Assembly: GCA_964550025.1 (NCBI GenBank)
Contig: CAZJYI010000020.1
Location: 1 to 64,000, forward strand
Direction of reading: 5' to 3'
Origin: CAZJYI01 sp964550025
Lineage (GTDB): Bacteria > Verrucomicrobiota > Kiritimatiellia > UBA8416 > CAYOBW01
Length of the DNA: 64,000 nt
Under the pieces are notes generated by a model. That model was not told the DNA's origin, made no database searches, and saw nothing but the letters and a program-made list of their open reading frames with translations. The translations under genes were made by a program, and so were the position numbers. Below are positions 50,654 to 60,058 of the stretch, in pieces (the stretch's first letter is position 1; every line of letters starts with the position of its first letter).

Positions 50654-50890
50654 ATGACGAAGACACGATTACCCCTCGACCACGACTGTGCCAAGTGCGG
50701 ATGCTCACGCAAATTGCGAATACGACACGCAGAGCAGCGGCTTGCGAATGAAGTGGCGTCAGTGGTGATCGAATGGAAGGCGGTGTGGCGCGACTCCGCG
50801 GCCATCGTTGTGCCTTTTGGCAATAAGCTCGACGGACTAGCGGACGCCTACGCTCGCGTTCATGCTGCATACGTGGATGAGACGCCATGA
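50654..50890 (+). CDS. Small zinc-binding protein, 78 aa
   Basis: ATG follows TTGGAGGTCCGAC. HDCAKCGCSRK at the start, then a long helix. The stop overlaps the next ATG. Confidence 0.65.
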   Translation: MTKTRLPLDHDCAKCGCSRKLRIRHAEQRLANEVASVVIEWKAVWRDSAAIVVPFGNKLDGLADAYARVHAAYVDETP

Positions 50891-51003
50891 GCGGCATTGG
50901 CCCCATTTCCGACTACGATTACTGGAAACTGTCCTCGCCTGAGGACGAACCCGAGGAGGAGTACGATGACGAATTCGACGACGGATGGATCGAAGTCGAT
51001 TGA
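50887..51003 (+). CDS. Very acidic micro-protein, 38 aa
   Basis: ATGA overlap. Half of the residues are Asp or Glu in the second part (EEEYDDEFDD). It overlaps the start of the pentapeptide gene in another frame. Could be a small DNA mimic; inference. Confidence 0.5.
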   Translation: MSGIGPISDYDYWKLSSPEDEPEEEYDDEFDDGWIEVD

Positions 51004-51268
51004 CTTAGAGGCCGTCCGCGCAGAACATAGCCAATGGTTGAGAGACAACACGACAGGGAAGCAGGCCGATCTCCGCGGGGCCGATCTCCGCGAGGCCGAT
51101 CTCCGCGAGGCCGATCTCCGCGGGGCCGATCTCACCGGGGCGATCCTGTGTGATGCAGACATGGACGGCGCGATGATAATTCATCGCGGCCGTACAGTAA
51201 TAATCCGATTCGAGTACAAGGAGGAGTACGATGAAGATGAAGACGATCGCGACGATGACGGCCGCTGA
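50966..51268 (+). CDS. Pentapeptide-repeat protein, full-length short-array version, 100 aa
   Basis: ATG 50966 follows GAGGAGGAGTACG. Residues 1-34 are a soluble head (DLEAVRAEHSQWLRDNT), then five A-D-L-x-x repeats, two diverged repeats, and the acidic tail. With the 25 or more units of copy 1 the same protein would exceed 200 aa. Confidence 0.8.
   Translation: MTNSTTDGSKSIDLEAVRAEHSQWLRDNTTGKQADLRGADLREADLREADLRGADLTGAILCDADMDGAMIIHRGRTVIIRFEYKEEYDEDEDDRDDDGR
51068..51142 (+). repeat. Tandem 15-bp array, 5 units (coding)
   Basis: Units encode DLRGA, DLREA, DLREA, DLRGA, DLTGA, the same as the last five of the long array. Confidence 0.95.
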
Positions 51269-51398
51269 ATTGGAGCAGCACATCGCGGACCTGAACAAGA
51301 AGCACCGGGCCCAGATACGCACGCTGGGCTGTCTAATGCGTGCGCGTGCTGCTGAGGAAGTGGCTGCCGAGCCGACCGAGGAGGAGATCAGCGAATGA
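51231..51398 (+). CDS. Small helical protein, 55 aa (second copy)
   Basis: Same as 464-631. Confidence 0.65.
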   Translation: MKMKTIATMTAAELEQHIADLNKKHRAQIRTLGCLMRARAAEEVAAEPTEEEISE

Positions 51399-51532
51399 GT
51401 GATGAGCCACGCGACCACGGCGAGGTTGGCGGGTGGTGCGACGAGCATCAGATGCCAGGCACGTGGTGTGCGGTGTGCCAGGAATACACGTATCGGTGTT
51501 GCGGTGAGTACGGTACGTGCCAGTGCAGCTAA
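51395..51532 (+). CDS. Cysteine-rich small protein, 45 aa (second copy)
   Basis: Same as 628-765. Confidence 0.65.
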   Translation: MSDEPRDHGEVGGWCDEHQMPGTWCAVCQEYTYRCCGEYGTCQCS

Positions 51533-51545
51533 AGGGAGATGACCG

Positions 51546-51704
51546 ATGAATTCGACGACACGTGCTGAGCGTATCTGCGGCGGCATCATGTTTGGTGTCC
51601 TGGCTGGCACGCTCTTGTGGCTCTGTGGTGCTCCGGTGTGGGGCTACGTCGGCGGCGGGGTCGCGATGTATTTATTCGTATCGAGTCCTAAGAAATGCGA
51701 ATAG
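51546..51704 (+). CDS. Small membrane protein, 52 aa (second copy)
   Basis: Same as 779-937. Confidence 0.6.
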   Translation: MNSTTRAERICGGIMFGVLAGTLLWLCGAPVWGYVGGGVAMYLFVSSPKKCE

Positions 51705-51741
51705 TCTGCCAGACACAACAGACAGAGGAGGAGATCAAGGA

Positions 51742-52290
51742 ATGAGTGAGCGCACGGCGGATACAATCGAACTTGGCAAGGGCGTAAAGTACGCAAAAGT
51801 CTCGACCCGCGTAAAGGCAATTCACGAGGACACAAAGCAGTGTTCGATAGAGACTAGCGTTGAATTCAAAGATAATCACGCCCTATTCGAGGCAAGGGTC
51901 ACGACCCCGAAGGGCGTCTATGTTGGCCATTCACTCGGCAAGACGAATCAACACAAGGCATTTGAGAAGTTGGAAACGATCGCCATTGGGCGGGCGTTGT
52001 CGTTTGCCGGCTATTTGGCCAGCGGAGAAATAGCGTCTGCCGAGGAGATGGAAGACATTGTATCTGGGCAACAACTGAATTCGCTGAAGCTGAAGTACGC
52101 TAGAGTTTACGCTGACGACCTCGAAGGAATGGATCGGCCGGCGAAGCAACAGGCGTTTTCCGGGTGGTGCAAATCCATTCTCGACGAAGAAGCCGAGTAC
52201 AACGACGTGGAATCGTGGTCGCCAGAATGGTATCAGGCGTGCTGGCGGGAATTGGTGGGGCCGGATTCTGACGTGCCGTTTGAGGAGTAG
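51742..52290 (+). CDS. IGRAL-motif recombination-linked protein (second copy)
   Basis: Same as 975-1523. Confidence 0.75.
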   Translation: MSERTADTIELGKGVKYAKVSTRVKAIHEDTKQCSIETSVEFKDNHALFEARVTTPKGVYVGHSLGKTNQHKAFEKLETIAIGRALSFAGYLASGEIASAEEMEDIVSGQQLNSLKLKYARVYADDLEGMDRPAKQQAFSGWCKSILDEEAEYNDVESWSPEWYQACWRELVGPDSDVPFEE

Positions 52291-52294
52291 GCAA

Positions 52295-53611
52295 ATGAGC
52301 CGAATGCGTAAACGTTTTCTCGACTGCCAGGGAATGTCCGTTGAGGAAATGGAGCAATGGGGGACGGACCTGATTCAGTGGCAGCGTTGCATCCTGTGGT
52401 ACATCGGTGATTTGGCTAGGGCTGCCAGGAGGAAACTGGGGGACGACAACTACAGCCAAGTGTTCCCGGAAGATTCCAGCCCTGAGCGAATTGCGTACTG
52501 GGAAAGTGTCGCAAGGGCTTACCCGAAACCGGAAGACCGCAATCCACTGGCGTCATGGACGACACACATGAGGGCTAAGAACGAGCCCGACCGCATTCAG
52601 CGAGTGCAGACCCACGTCGACAACGGTCGGACTTCCGACGAGGCAGCCAAGGCGAATCGGGATGAACGCGCGGAGAACAAGCGTCGGTTGTTGGCTGTTG
52701 ACGTGCCGTATTACTTGCATCGTCAATGGAGTTCTGGGGCTGGCGTGGACGCGGCGGCTGGCGTTACTGGATGGGTGCGTCGTACGGTCGAGCGAATGAA
52801 GGCCAAGGGCGTGACGGATGTTGTCTGCGCGTTCGATAGCCCGACAAATCACCGCAAGGAATTGACCAAGGACTGGGACGACAAATACAAGGACCGTCCG
52901 CAGAAGGAGCCAGAGCATCTCCAGCAATTGCGATTAGTGTGGGATATGCTCAGAAGCGAAGGGTTTGCTTGCGTTGTGGTCGACGGCATGGAAGCAGATG
53001 ACGTGCTGGCTAGCTGTGCGGCGCAATTCGATGGGACTGTCATACTGCTCACAGTGGACAAAGACTTGCGGCAGTGCCTATCAGCCTCCTGCACTATCCT
53101 CTTGGACGTCGAATGGGCAGAAGACGAGCATACCGGCGATGCCACGCCGGTCTACCGCTACTACACGATACGCCCACACCCGAAATACAGGACACGGAAC
53201 CTATTACACGACACTGGCTTGTGGTTAGTTCCACCAGACGACAAGCAAAAGCTCGGCCTGCAATTATCTTCGGAGCGTTGGGCTTCCATTCTCGCGGCTG
53301 AAGAAGGCACCCCGACATACATTGAAGGGACTGGCCTCGGTCCACGGGAATGGCTTGCGATGCAGACACTTATGGGCGATTCGACGGATGGAATTAAGGG
53401 TGCCAAAGATGTAGGCGCGGTGTTGGCGGCCGCGTATATTCGCGCATTCGGCACGGTCGAAGAGGTGATCGCCGCGGCCTCGGCAGGGGACAAGCGATTC
53501 ACGCCGAAGAAACGCGAGGCCGTAATAGCATTCGGGGAGAAATTAGAAGTCACGCGGCAATTGGTCACGCTACGGACCGACCTGCCAATCCCCCACACGA
53601 CAAGGGTGTAG
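52295..53611 (+). CDS. FEN/PIN 5'-3' exonuclease (second copy)
   Basis: Same as 1528-2844. Confidence 0.85.
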   Translation: MSRMRKRFLDCQGMSVEEMEQWGTDLIQWQRCILWYIGDLARAARRKLGDDNYSQVFPEDSSPERIAYWESVARAYPKPEDRNPLASWTTHMRAKNEPDRIQRVQTHVDNGRTSDEAAKANRDERAENKRRLLAVDVPYYLHRQWSSGAGVDAAAGVTGWVRRTVERMKAKGVTDVVCAFDSPTNHRKELTKDWDDKYKDRPQKEPEHLQQLRLVWDMLRSEGFACVVVDGMEADDVLASCAAQFDGTVILLTVDKDLRQCLSASCTILLDVEWAEDEHTGDATPVYRYYTIRPHPKYRTRNLLHDTGLWLVPPDDKQKLGLQLSSERWASILAAEEGTPTYIEGTGLGPREWLAMQTLMGDSTDGIKGAKDVGAVLAAAYIRAFGTVEEVIAAASAGDKRFTPKKREAVIAFGEKLEVTRQLVTLRTDLPIPHTTRV

Positions 53612-53614
53612 ACC

Positions 53615-53962
53615 ATGACCAAGCGAATGTGTTGTAGTGCGGCGATTCGCGACTACCAACGCCTCCAAGACGCCGAGGCCGTGCAGGCGAATTGGTTTCC
53701 GGTAGAGTTTGCAGGACATACGTGGGCCGCGGCCAACAATACGGCAGCGAGTCGCAACGGCGAGTTCTTCAAAGCGATTCGCGGCGGCCAGCACGAAAGC
53801 TTCCTGGAGTTTGCGTATTGCCGGCATGACTGGGTAATCGCCCTATGGTCGTTCGACGAGCGCGTAGACTGCGGAGCCATCGCCGCGGAGCACGGCGGCG
53901 GCGGGCGTCCTTGGGCTGCGGGGTTTCATTGCAAGGAATTACCGTTTGAATTGGGAGACTAA
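53615..53962 (+). CDS. Stand-alone DHHA1-like protein (second copy)
   Basis: Same as 2848-3195. Confidence 0.65.
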   Translation: MTKRMCCSAAIRDYQRLQDAEAVQANWFPVEFAGHTWAAANNTAASRNGEFFKAIRGGQHESFLEFAYCRHDWVIALWSFDERVDCGAIAAEHGGGGRPWAAGFHCKELPFELGD

Positions 53963-53967
53963 CGACA

Positions 53968-55449
53968 ATGTCGATAATCAACGTGACGGACGCTGGGCCA
54001 ATCGAGGGCACTTTTTCAATCGACCTTTCGCAAGGCCCGGGAGTTTACGAATTTCGTGGGGCACGTGGCAGTGGCAAGACGACGTGCATATCGTCGATCG
54101 ACTGGCTTGCTGGCCACAAGGTTGACGTGACGCTGCACGATGGCGCCGTCAGTGGGAAGATCGAGGGATTTGGCGTCGTGGCACCGGTGGGCGGAAGGAA
54201 ACGCCGCAAGGGTGAATGCGAACTCGACACGATTGATGCGGAGAAATTCAGCCTGACTGACTTGATCGACCCGCCGGGCAAGACCCCCGAGGTTCGTGAC
54301 GCACACGCAATCAAGGCGTTGGCGGTACTGTCCGGGGCAAAGGCCGATGCGGAACTGTACTACGAAGTCTGCGGTGGCCAGAAGGCATATGATGCACTCG
54401 GGATCAGCAAGACGACTGATCCGGTATTGCTCGCCACCCGGGTTAAGCAGGCGTTCGACAAGCTAGCGCGTGAGCGGCAGAACACGGCCGATGCGGAGGC
54501 TGACCATGCGTTGCCCTTGGAGCACGTGCCGGACGATCTTGACATGGGCCTATCGTCCGATCTGGAGGCATTGGGCGAGACCAGGGACGTGGCTCGCGAC
54601 GAAGTACAGCGACTCGAAGGGCAGGCAAGGCAGGCAAAAGACGATGCCGAGCGGCACGACAAAGCCAACGCCGCCATTGAGAAGATTGAAACAGAGTATG
54701 ATGGACCGACCGAAGAGGAGGCGGCATCCGCGCTAGAGTTATGTGAACTCGCATGGACCGACGCTCACGCATTGACTGAAGACCTACGCAGGCAACTTGC
54801 CGATGCATCAGAGCAATCGCGGCTCGCCATGGCCAAGGTAGAGAATGCACGCGAAGTGAAGAAGGCAGCCGAGAACCACGCCGCGTGCCTCGACTCTTGG
54901 AAGACACAGGCGGAAGAATCATTGACGCCCGAGCCAACGGTTGCAGAACTGGATGCTGCCTCCGCCGCTGTCGAGAACGCCACCGAAGCGTACAAACAGG
55001 GGATTCGCATTCAGGGCGTGAAGCAGAATCAGGCGAAGGCAAAAGGCCATCGGGAGGCCGCCGAACACGCAGAAGAGGAAGCCGCGGCAGCCCGAAACAA
55101 GGCCGGCGAGGTGTTCGACGTTCTCGCCCAGTCTTTGCACACCACGCATCTAGCGGTCAAGAGCGTTGACGGCAGCCCGAGGCTATTCGTCGATCATCCA
55201 AAACGTGGCCGGTGTGCATTCGACCGAGTGAATGGTCTCAGTGATGGGGAACGTGTCGACTACACATTGCGTGAGTTGCTTCCGCATATTCAATCGCCTG
55301 GGCTTCTGCCGATTCCACAGCGTGTGTGGCAAGACCTCCAGCCTGCGGATCGTCAGCAGTTACACGAGTTGGCCGTCGACAAAAGCCTCTACTTATTTGG
55401 GGCGCAAGTGGACGACGGCGAATTGCGTGTGGCCTATTTAGGAGACTAA
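53968..55449 (+). CDS. SbcC/RecF-like ATPase (second copy)
   Basis: Same as 3201-4682. Confidence 0.75.
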   Translation: MSIINVTDAGPIEGTFSIDLSQGPGVYEFRGARGSGKTTCISSIDWLAGHKVDVTLHDGAVSGKIEGFGVVAPVGGRKRRKGECELDTIDAEKFSLTDLIDPPGKTPEVRDAHAIKALAVLSGAKADAELYYEVCGGQKAYDALGISKTTDPVLLATRVKQAFDKLARERQNTADAEADHALPLEHVPDDLDMGLSSDLEALGETRDVARDEVQRLEGQARQAKDDAERHDKANAAIEKIETEYDGPTEEEAASALELCELAWTDAHALTEDLRRQLADASEQSRLAMAKVENAREVKKAAENHAACLDSWKTQAEESLTPEPTVAELDAASAAVENATEAYKQGIRIQGVKQNQAKAKGHREAAEHAEEEAAAARNKAGEVFDVLAQSLHTTHLAVKSVDGSPRLFVDHPKRGRCAFDRVNGLSDGERVDYTLRELLPHIQSPGLLPIPQRVWQDLQPADRQQLHELAVDKSLYLFGAQVDDGELRVAYLGD

Positions 55450-55450
55450 C

Positions 55451-55942
55451 ATGATTCGCAAGCGAACCAATTCAAAGGTGCCAGCCAAAGGCCGCCTACG
55501 CGACATCGCCGATAAGCTTTGGTCGCTGGCCGTGCGTGCCGATTGGAATTGGAGCTGTGCCGTGTGCGGCAAGGGAAAGACGGAGGCACACCATATACTG
55601 CCGCGACAGCATCAAGCTACTCGGTACACGCTGCGGAATGGCATAGCGCTCTGCGCCACGCACCACCAATTCGACCCAGACGTCTCGCCGCACCAAACGA
55701 CGTTTGGTTTTACTGCTTGGATCAATTCGCACTACCCAGAAGTTGGCAGATGGGCGACGGACACAGAGGAAGCTGGAGACCATAAGCGTTTCGACGGCAC
55801 AACCAACGCTGATTACTATATCGGAATCATTCGCGGGCTACGTGAATACGTGGAGGCCGAGGACTACGATCGCATCGTTGGGAAGAAATTCGGTGCGTAT
55901 TTGGAGACTGAAGGCCGCGGAAGAGAAGATGAAGTGAACTAA
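55451..55942 (+). CDS. HNH endonuclease (second copy)
   Basis: Same as 4684-5175. Confidence 0.8.
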   Translation: MIRKRTNSKVPAKGRLRDIADKLWSLAVRADWNWSCAVCGKGKTEAHHILPRQHQATRYTLRNGIALCATHHQFDPDVSPHQTTFGFTAWINSHYPEVGRWATDTEEAGDHKRFDGTTNADYYIGIIRGLREYVEAEDYDRIVGKKFGAYLETEGRGREDEVN

Positions 55943-56106
55943 TGCGAATAGAATGGATCGCATTCAACGACGGCTACGGAATTGTTGGCTATGGCTGGGA
56001 ATGTCCGTCGTGCGGACACTACGAGATCATCGGCCCTTACTACGAGGACGTTGTCGAATGCGAGAAGTGTCATGCGACATTCGACAACCCGGACAAGCCA
56101 GACTGA
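55942..56106 (+). CDS. Zinc-ribbon protein, 54 aa (second copy)
   Basis: Same as 5175-5339. Confidence 0.65.
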   Translation: MRIEWIAFNDGYGIVGYGWECPSCGHYEIIGPYYEDVVECEKCHATFDNPDKPD

Positions 56107-56140
56107 AACGGGGCCACCATAACCCAATCGGAGAAAAGCG

Positions 56141-56335
56141 ATGAAACTGTACCAAGAACGAGTGTGCGCGGAACGTGAGGAACTGGCTCGCAAGCTGGAG
56201 CGTCTAGATGAATTCCTAATGGGCGAACACGACGATCTGCCGCCCGATGAATTGGACCGCATGACCAGGCAACGTCTGATTATGACGTTGTATGTCCAGG
56301 TGCTAAACGAGAGGGTCAAGGCTTTCGGTGCGTAA
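56141..56335 (+). CDS. Small helical phage protein, 64 aa (second copy)
   Basis: Same as 5374-5568; the nested hairpin recurs at 56354-56391. Confidence 0.75.
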   Translation: MKLYQERVCAEREELARKLERLDEFLMGEHDDLPPDELDRMTRQRLIMTLYVQVLNERVKAFGA

Positions 56336-56410
56336 CACCGAACAAACCCCAGGCCGCCCGGTGTAAGCCCGCGTGTGCGGGCGCCGGGCGGGTTGGAATT
56401 GGAGAACACG

Positions 56411-56617
56411 ATGGACTGCAAACACACCCCCAACTGGTCGACGGTACACGTCGCCGACAGCGAGGAGACGGATCGCGGAGTCAAGGTGTGGCTCGCCGTG
56501 GAATGCAAACGCTGCATGGAAGATGGCCTGATGTTCTTCGAGGAAGGCGACCTTCCTGAAATCGACTGGGAGGAAGAGGACGACGATATTTCAGTTGACA
56601 CCGATTCCGAAACCTGA
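56411..56617 (+). CDS. Small acidic protein ending in VDTDSET (second copy)
   Basis: Same as 5644-5850. Confidence 0.65.
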   Translation: MDCKHTPNWSTVHVADSEETDRGVKVWLAVECKRCMEDGLMFFEEGDLPEIDWEEEDDDISVDTDSET

Positions 56618-56629
56618 GCGGAGCGAAAG

Positions 56630-56749
56630 ATGAAAGACGTCGGAGAATTCATAGCTGTCATGATTGTCGTATGCGTTACGTTCGCAGCCGTGGGCGCCGC
56701 TGCTGGGCTTTTCGTCGGCGTGTATAGAGCGGTAGTTGGGTTGTTCTGA
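56630..56749 (+). CDS. Single-pass membrane peptide (second copy)
   Basis: Same as 5863-5982. Confidence 0.55.
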   Translation: MKDVGEFIAVMIVVCVTFAAVGAAAGLFVGVYRAVVGLF

Positions 56750-56804
56750 ATTCGCTTGACACCGATTCCGAAACCTGATGCGAATCGATTTGGGAGACGT
56801 GACG

Positions 56805-57095
56805 ATGCCTATATGCTGTAGCGAGAGATGCGACACTGCGTTTTGCCCGCACTGTGGTGCGTTAGTTAATAACAGGGGGCCACTGAACGGGCTGTTGCGA
56901 CACGTTAATACGCAGGCACAGGCTGCCCGCCGCAATAGCGATCGCCGTGTGGCAAGGTATCGACATCTAACGCAAGAGGACGGCGTGGACCGTTCACACA
57001 AAATCACAAAGGCATCGAAGGCTGCCGATAAGTGGCAAGGATGGTTGACGGCGTTGTCTGAGCTAATGGACCTTGACACCGATTCCGAAACCTGA
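56805..57095 (+). CDS. Zinc-knuckle protein (second copy)
   Basis: Same as 6038-6328. Confidence 0.65.
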   Translation: MPICCSERCDTAFCPHCGALVNNRGPLNGLLRHVNTQAQAARRNSDRRVARYRHLTQEDGVDRSHKITKASKAADKWQGWLTALSELMDLDTDSET

Positions 57096-57101
57096 TAGGA
57101 T
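57073..57101 (+). promoter_or_regulatory. Promoter P1 (second copy)
   Basis: Same as 6306-6334. Confidence 0.8.
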
Positions 57102-57107
57102 TGCGGT

Positions 57108-57210
57108 TGAAGGACAGTAAACCATGCGAACCACGCCCCCCCGTTGCCTGAACTCTTCGGCCATCTGGCCGGCACTGTTCCTTCACTAGGCGGCGGGGCG
57201 GGTGTTTTTT
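57108..57210 (+). ncRNA. Leader RNA 1 (second copy)
   Basis: Same as 6341-6443. Confidence 0.65.
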
Positions 57211-57225
57211 CGTTGGAGGTGCCGA

Positions 57226-57477
57226 ATGGCTGGACAGAGCATCGCAAGCGGGCTGATTCGGTTATTTACGGAATTCCCGTGCGTAGGAACAGGCGATCCA
57301 GGTTTCTCTGTGGAGATGCCAGAGGAATTAGGAGAAGCCAGTTATGCCTTGGTCGTCAAGAACATCGAATTCCGTCGGAGATGCATGAATCAGGGGTTCG
57401 ACAATTTGCTGGAACTGCTGGCATTGCATCACGCACACCAGCAGAAACCAAAGGCTCCGGAAGAGGTGACCGAATGA
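57226..57477 (+). CDS. Small hypothetical protein, 83 aa (second copy)
   Basis: Same as 6459-6710. The stop-less ORF of 6707 recurs at 57474. Confidence 0.65.
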   Translation: MAGQSIASGLIRLFTEFPCVGTGDPGFSVEMPEELGEASYALVVKNIEFRRRCMNQGFDNLLELLALHHAHQQKPKAPEEVTE

Positions 57478-57639
57478 CGCGCGAAGATGACTTATACCGA
57501 GTGAACCCAAATGGGGTCGAAATCAGGCACGGCTTGGATGACTACGACGATGTGACATTTCTGGTCTCAAATTGCGATAGCGACGAGACTGCATCCAACG
57601 GGTGCGTGAACTACTCGCCATATTGGGAGGCGACACGGA

Positions 57640-57843
57640 ATGACCTTCTCTCAGATATGGGACCAGCTCAAACGCAAGCAGCCGAAGCTGGAGAATTCCG
57701 AGGCCACGATGGAGATCACTGCCGGGAACCTGCGGAAGCTCCTGCGGCAGGTCTACGACCAAGGGCGGAATTCTGTTGCACGGTTATCGCAACAGCGATC
57801 TGTCGAGCGGCGATTCGCCGATCTATTCGGAGGCGGGAAATGA
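57640..57843 (+). CDS. Small helical protein, 67 aa (second copy)
   Basis: Same as 6873-7076. Confidence 0.65.
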   Translation: MTFSQIWDQLKRKQPKLENSEATMEITAGNLRKLLRQVYDQGRNSVARLSQQRSVERRFADLFGGGK

Positions 57844-58118
57844 ACAGGTTGGTTCTGAAATGGGGGACCGTCAAGGCATGGGACCTGGAAACTGACGACG
57901 CACGTGCGGCGTTCCAGAAGTGGGCCAGCTACGGCATGTGCATGAGTGCAGTGCGGCATCGCGACACCCCAGAGCAGCGGCAGGCGTTGCTAGCGGTGAT
58001 TGATTGCATGGATGAAATCACGCTCGACTTGGAAGGACGGACAGTGTCGCGTGACGAGGCGAAGGAATACGTCAGGACGTACGGGAGAACTTCCGTTGAC
58101 ACCGATTCCGAAACCTGA
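57840..58118 (+). CDS. Hypothetical protein, 92 aa (second copy)
   Basis: Same as 7073-7351. Confidence 0.65.
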   Translation: MNRLVLKWGTVKAWDLETDDARAAFQKWASYGMCMSAVRHRDTPEQRQALLAVIDCMDEITLDLEGRTVSRDEAKEYVRTYGRTSVDTDSET

Positions 58119-58124
58119 TAGGAT
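58096..58124 (+). promoter_or_regulatory. Promoter P2 (second copy)
   Basis: Same as 7329-7357. Confidence 0.8.
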
Positions 58125-58130
58125 TGCGGC

Positions 58131-58230
58131 TGAGGAACAATGAATATGCGAACCACGCCCCCCCGCCGCCTAACTTCTTCGGCCGACTGGCCGGCGTTGT
58201 TCCTCACCAGGTAGCGGGGCGGGTGTTTTT
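58131..58230 (+). ncRNA. Leader RNA 2 (second copy)
   Basis: Same as 7364-7463. Confidence 0.65.
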
Positions 58231-58245
58231 CGTTGGAGGTTGAAG

Positions 58246-58479
58246 ATGAACGCTGACCAGATTCGCTTGGCGGCGAGGTTCGACCAAATCAACGCAGCGC
58301 ATCGAGAGGCAATGGCGGCTGCAAGGCGTGCCAGGGAGGCATTGCTTGCGATGGAATACGACGACAGCCAAAGGGCACTTGATGAGATGCCGCCGATTTA
58401 CCACAAGCTGCTAATAGCACTCGTCGAAGAGGATCATGATTCAGACTTGGCTGTCATACTGGGGAGGAGAGGCCGATGA
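58246..58479 (+). CDS. Small helical protein, 77 aa (second copy)
   Basis: Same as 7479-7712; the 21-aa micro-ORF recurs at 58476-58541. Confidence 0.65.
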   Translation: MNADQIRLAARFDQINAAHREAMAAARRAREALLAMEYDDSQRALDEMPPIYHKLLIALVEEDHDSDLAVILGRRGR

Positions 58480-58518
58480 AGACCCAACCACTTTGCATCG
58501 ACCTAGTCCGAATTCGTG

Positions 58519-58547
58519 TTGACACCAACTCTGAAACCTGATAGAGT
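58519..58547 (+). promoter_or_regulatory. Promoter P3 (second copy)
   Basis: Same as 7752-7780. Confidence 0.75.
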
Positions 58548-58555
58548 CTCGGCAA

Positions 58556-58666
58556 TGAATGGTACGACTACACAATTCCGAACTGCACAAAGAAGCCCTT
58601 GGCTTCGGGTCCCCCACGGGGGTCGGCTAGTCACCGCATTCAGCCCGAAGCCAAGGGTTTCTTTTT
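58556..58666 (+). ncRNA. Leader RNA 3 (second copy)
   Basis: Same as 7789-7899. Confidence 0.65.
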
Positions 58667-58680
58667 GGAGGAGCCGGATA

Positions 58681-59319
58681 ATGCGGGTGTCGATTCAGCC
58701 AGGCGACCGATACGGGCGTTTTGTGGTCGTCGAGGAAGTAGAGCCAGTCTTGTGGCGGACCAAGAGAATCCGTCGCGCAAAATGCAAATGTGATTGCGGT
58801 TCCGTAAAAACCGTTCGACTTGGGCACCTAAGGTCCGGATCGTCGACCAGTTGTGGATGCTCACGCGACGGCAAGTTCACGACGTTAGAACACGGTTTGT
58901 ACGCCACGGCAACGTACATAAGCTGGCGATGCATGGTGCGTAGGTGCCACGAAAGCGGAAGCGCAGGATACCGTAATTATGGTGGTCGCGGCATTAAGGT
59001 GTGCGACAGGTGGAGGCAGTCGTTTTCTGCGTTTGTCAAGGACATGGGCGAACGACCGGATGGATGCTCGCTCGACCGCATCGACAACAGCGGCGACTAT
59101 GAGCCGGGCAATTGCAGATGGAGTACACGAGAAATACAGCACCGCAATATGCGGTCTAACCATTGGATAACTGTTGGAGACGAAACGCTTTGCTTGTCGG
59201 ATTGGGCACGTCGCCTTGGAACTCTACCGTCTACCATCTGCCTTCGCCTATCTGCTGGATGGCCGGAAGTGGATGCTGTAACCAAGCCAGTTCGCAAGAG
59301 AGGAGGACGTCATGCCTAA
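58681..59319 (+). CDS. HNH homing-type endonuclease (second copy)
   Basis: Same as 7914-8552. Confidence 0.8.
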   Translation: MRVSIQPGDRYGRFVVVEEVEPVLWRTKRIRRAKCKCDCGSVKTVRLGHLRSGSSTSCGCSRDGKFTTLEHGLYATATYISWRCMVRRCHESGSAGYRNYGGRGIKVCDRWRQSFSAFVKDMGERPDGCSLDRIDNSGDYEPGNCRWSTREIQHRNMRSNHWITVGDETLCLSDWARRLGTLPSTICLRLSAGWPEVDAVTKPVRKRGGRHA

Positions 59320-60058
59320 GAGCGGACAAAGTCTGGCCCTGTCGACGAAAAAGACGTTCAATGATTTGGTTCGTCGGGCTGCGGCCAAGGGCGCCGAAAC
59401 ACTATCGCTGATCTGGAAGGCTGGAGAGACGGCCAAGAAGGCCAAGGATGCGATTCCGCATGGCGAATGGATGGGGTTCGTGGAGACTCACTACGACGTA
59501 AACCACCGCTCAGTAACACGTTGGATCGCGTTCCACGAATCTGTCCAGGAGTCCAAATTGGACACGGTGTCCAATTTGACGGCCGGAATCAAGATGATTG
59601 AGCCGCCAAAGGCACCCAAGAACACCCCCCGACAGGGCGCCGCGTCGGCCGGCGTGAGCACCGATTCGCAGCCGACCAATTCAGAAGCCTCAGATTCGCC
59701 CCAGAACGCCCCGCAGCCCGATGTGCCGAATGATCCGCCAAAGCCACCGAAAGGAAGCCAGCGGGCGAGCAGTGGGCGAGGATCGACCGATCTGGGCAAG
59801 TGCCCGAATTGCCTCGGGAAGAAATGGGACGAGGACGACGACGGGTATTCGTGTGCGAAGTGCCGCCACCCACACGGGGAGCCGGCTGGGGACGTGGACG
59901 AGTCGAACGTGAAGAAACAGCGGGCACTCACGATCAAGCACGTCGAAGCGACTATGCGGGCATTCGATGATTTGCAATCGTTGGCGGGGAATGGGAAGCA
60001 CGGGGAAGCTATTAAGCACTGCAAGGCGGCATTGTCGATTGCAAAGGAGTGGGCATGA
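59312..60058 (+). CDS. DUF3102-like zinc-ribbon protein (second copy)
   Basis: Same as 8545-9291. Confidence 0.7.
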   Translation: MPKSGQSLALSTKKTFNDLVRRAAAKGAETLSLIWKAGETAKKAKDAIPHGEWMGFVETHYDVNHRSVTRWIAFHESVQESKLDTVSNLTAGIKMIEPPKAPKNTPRQGAASAGVSTDSQPTNSEASDSPQNAPQPDVPNDPPKPPKGSQRASSGRGSTDLGKCPNCLGKKWDEDDDGYSCAKCRHPHGEPAGDVDESNVKKQRALTIKHVEATMRAFDDLQSLAGNGKHGEAIKHCKAALSIAKEWA

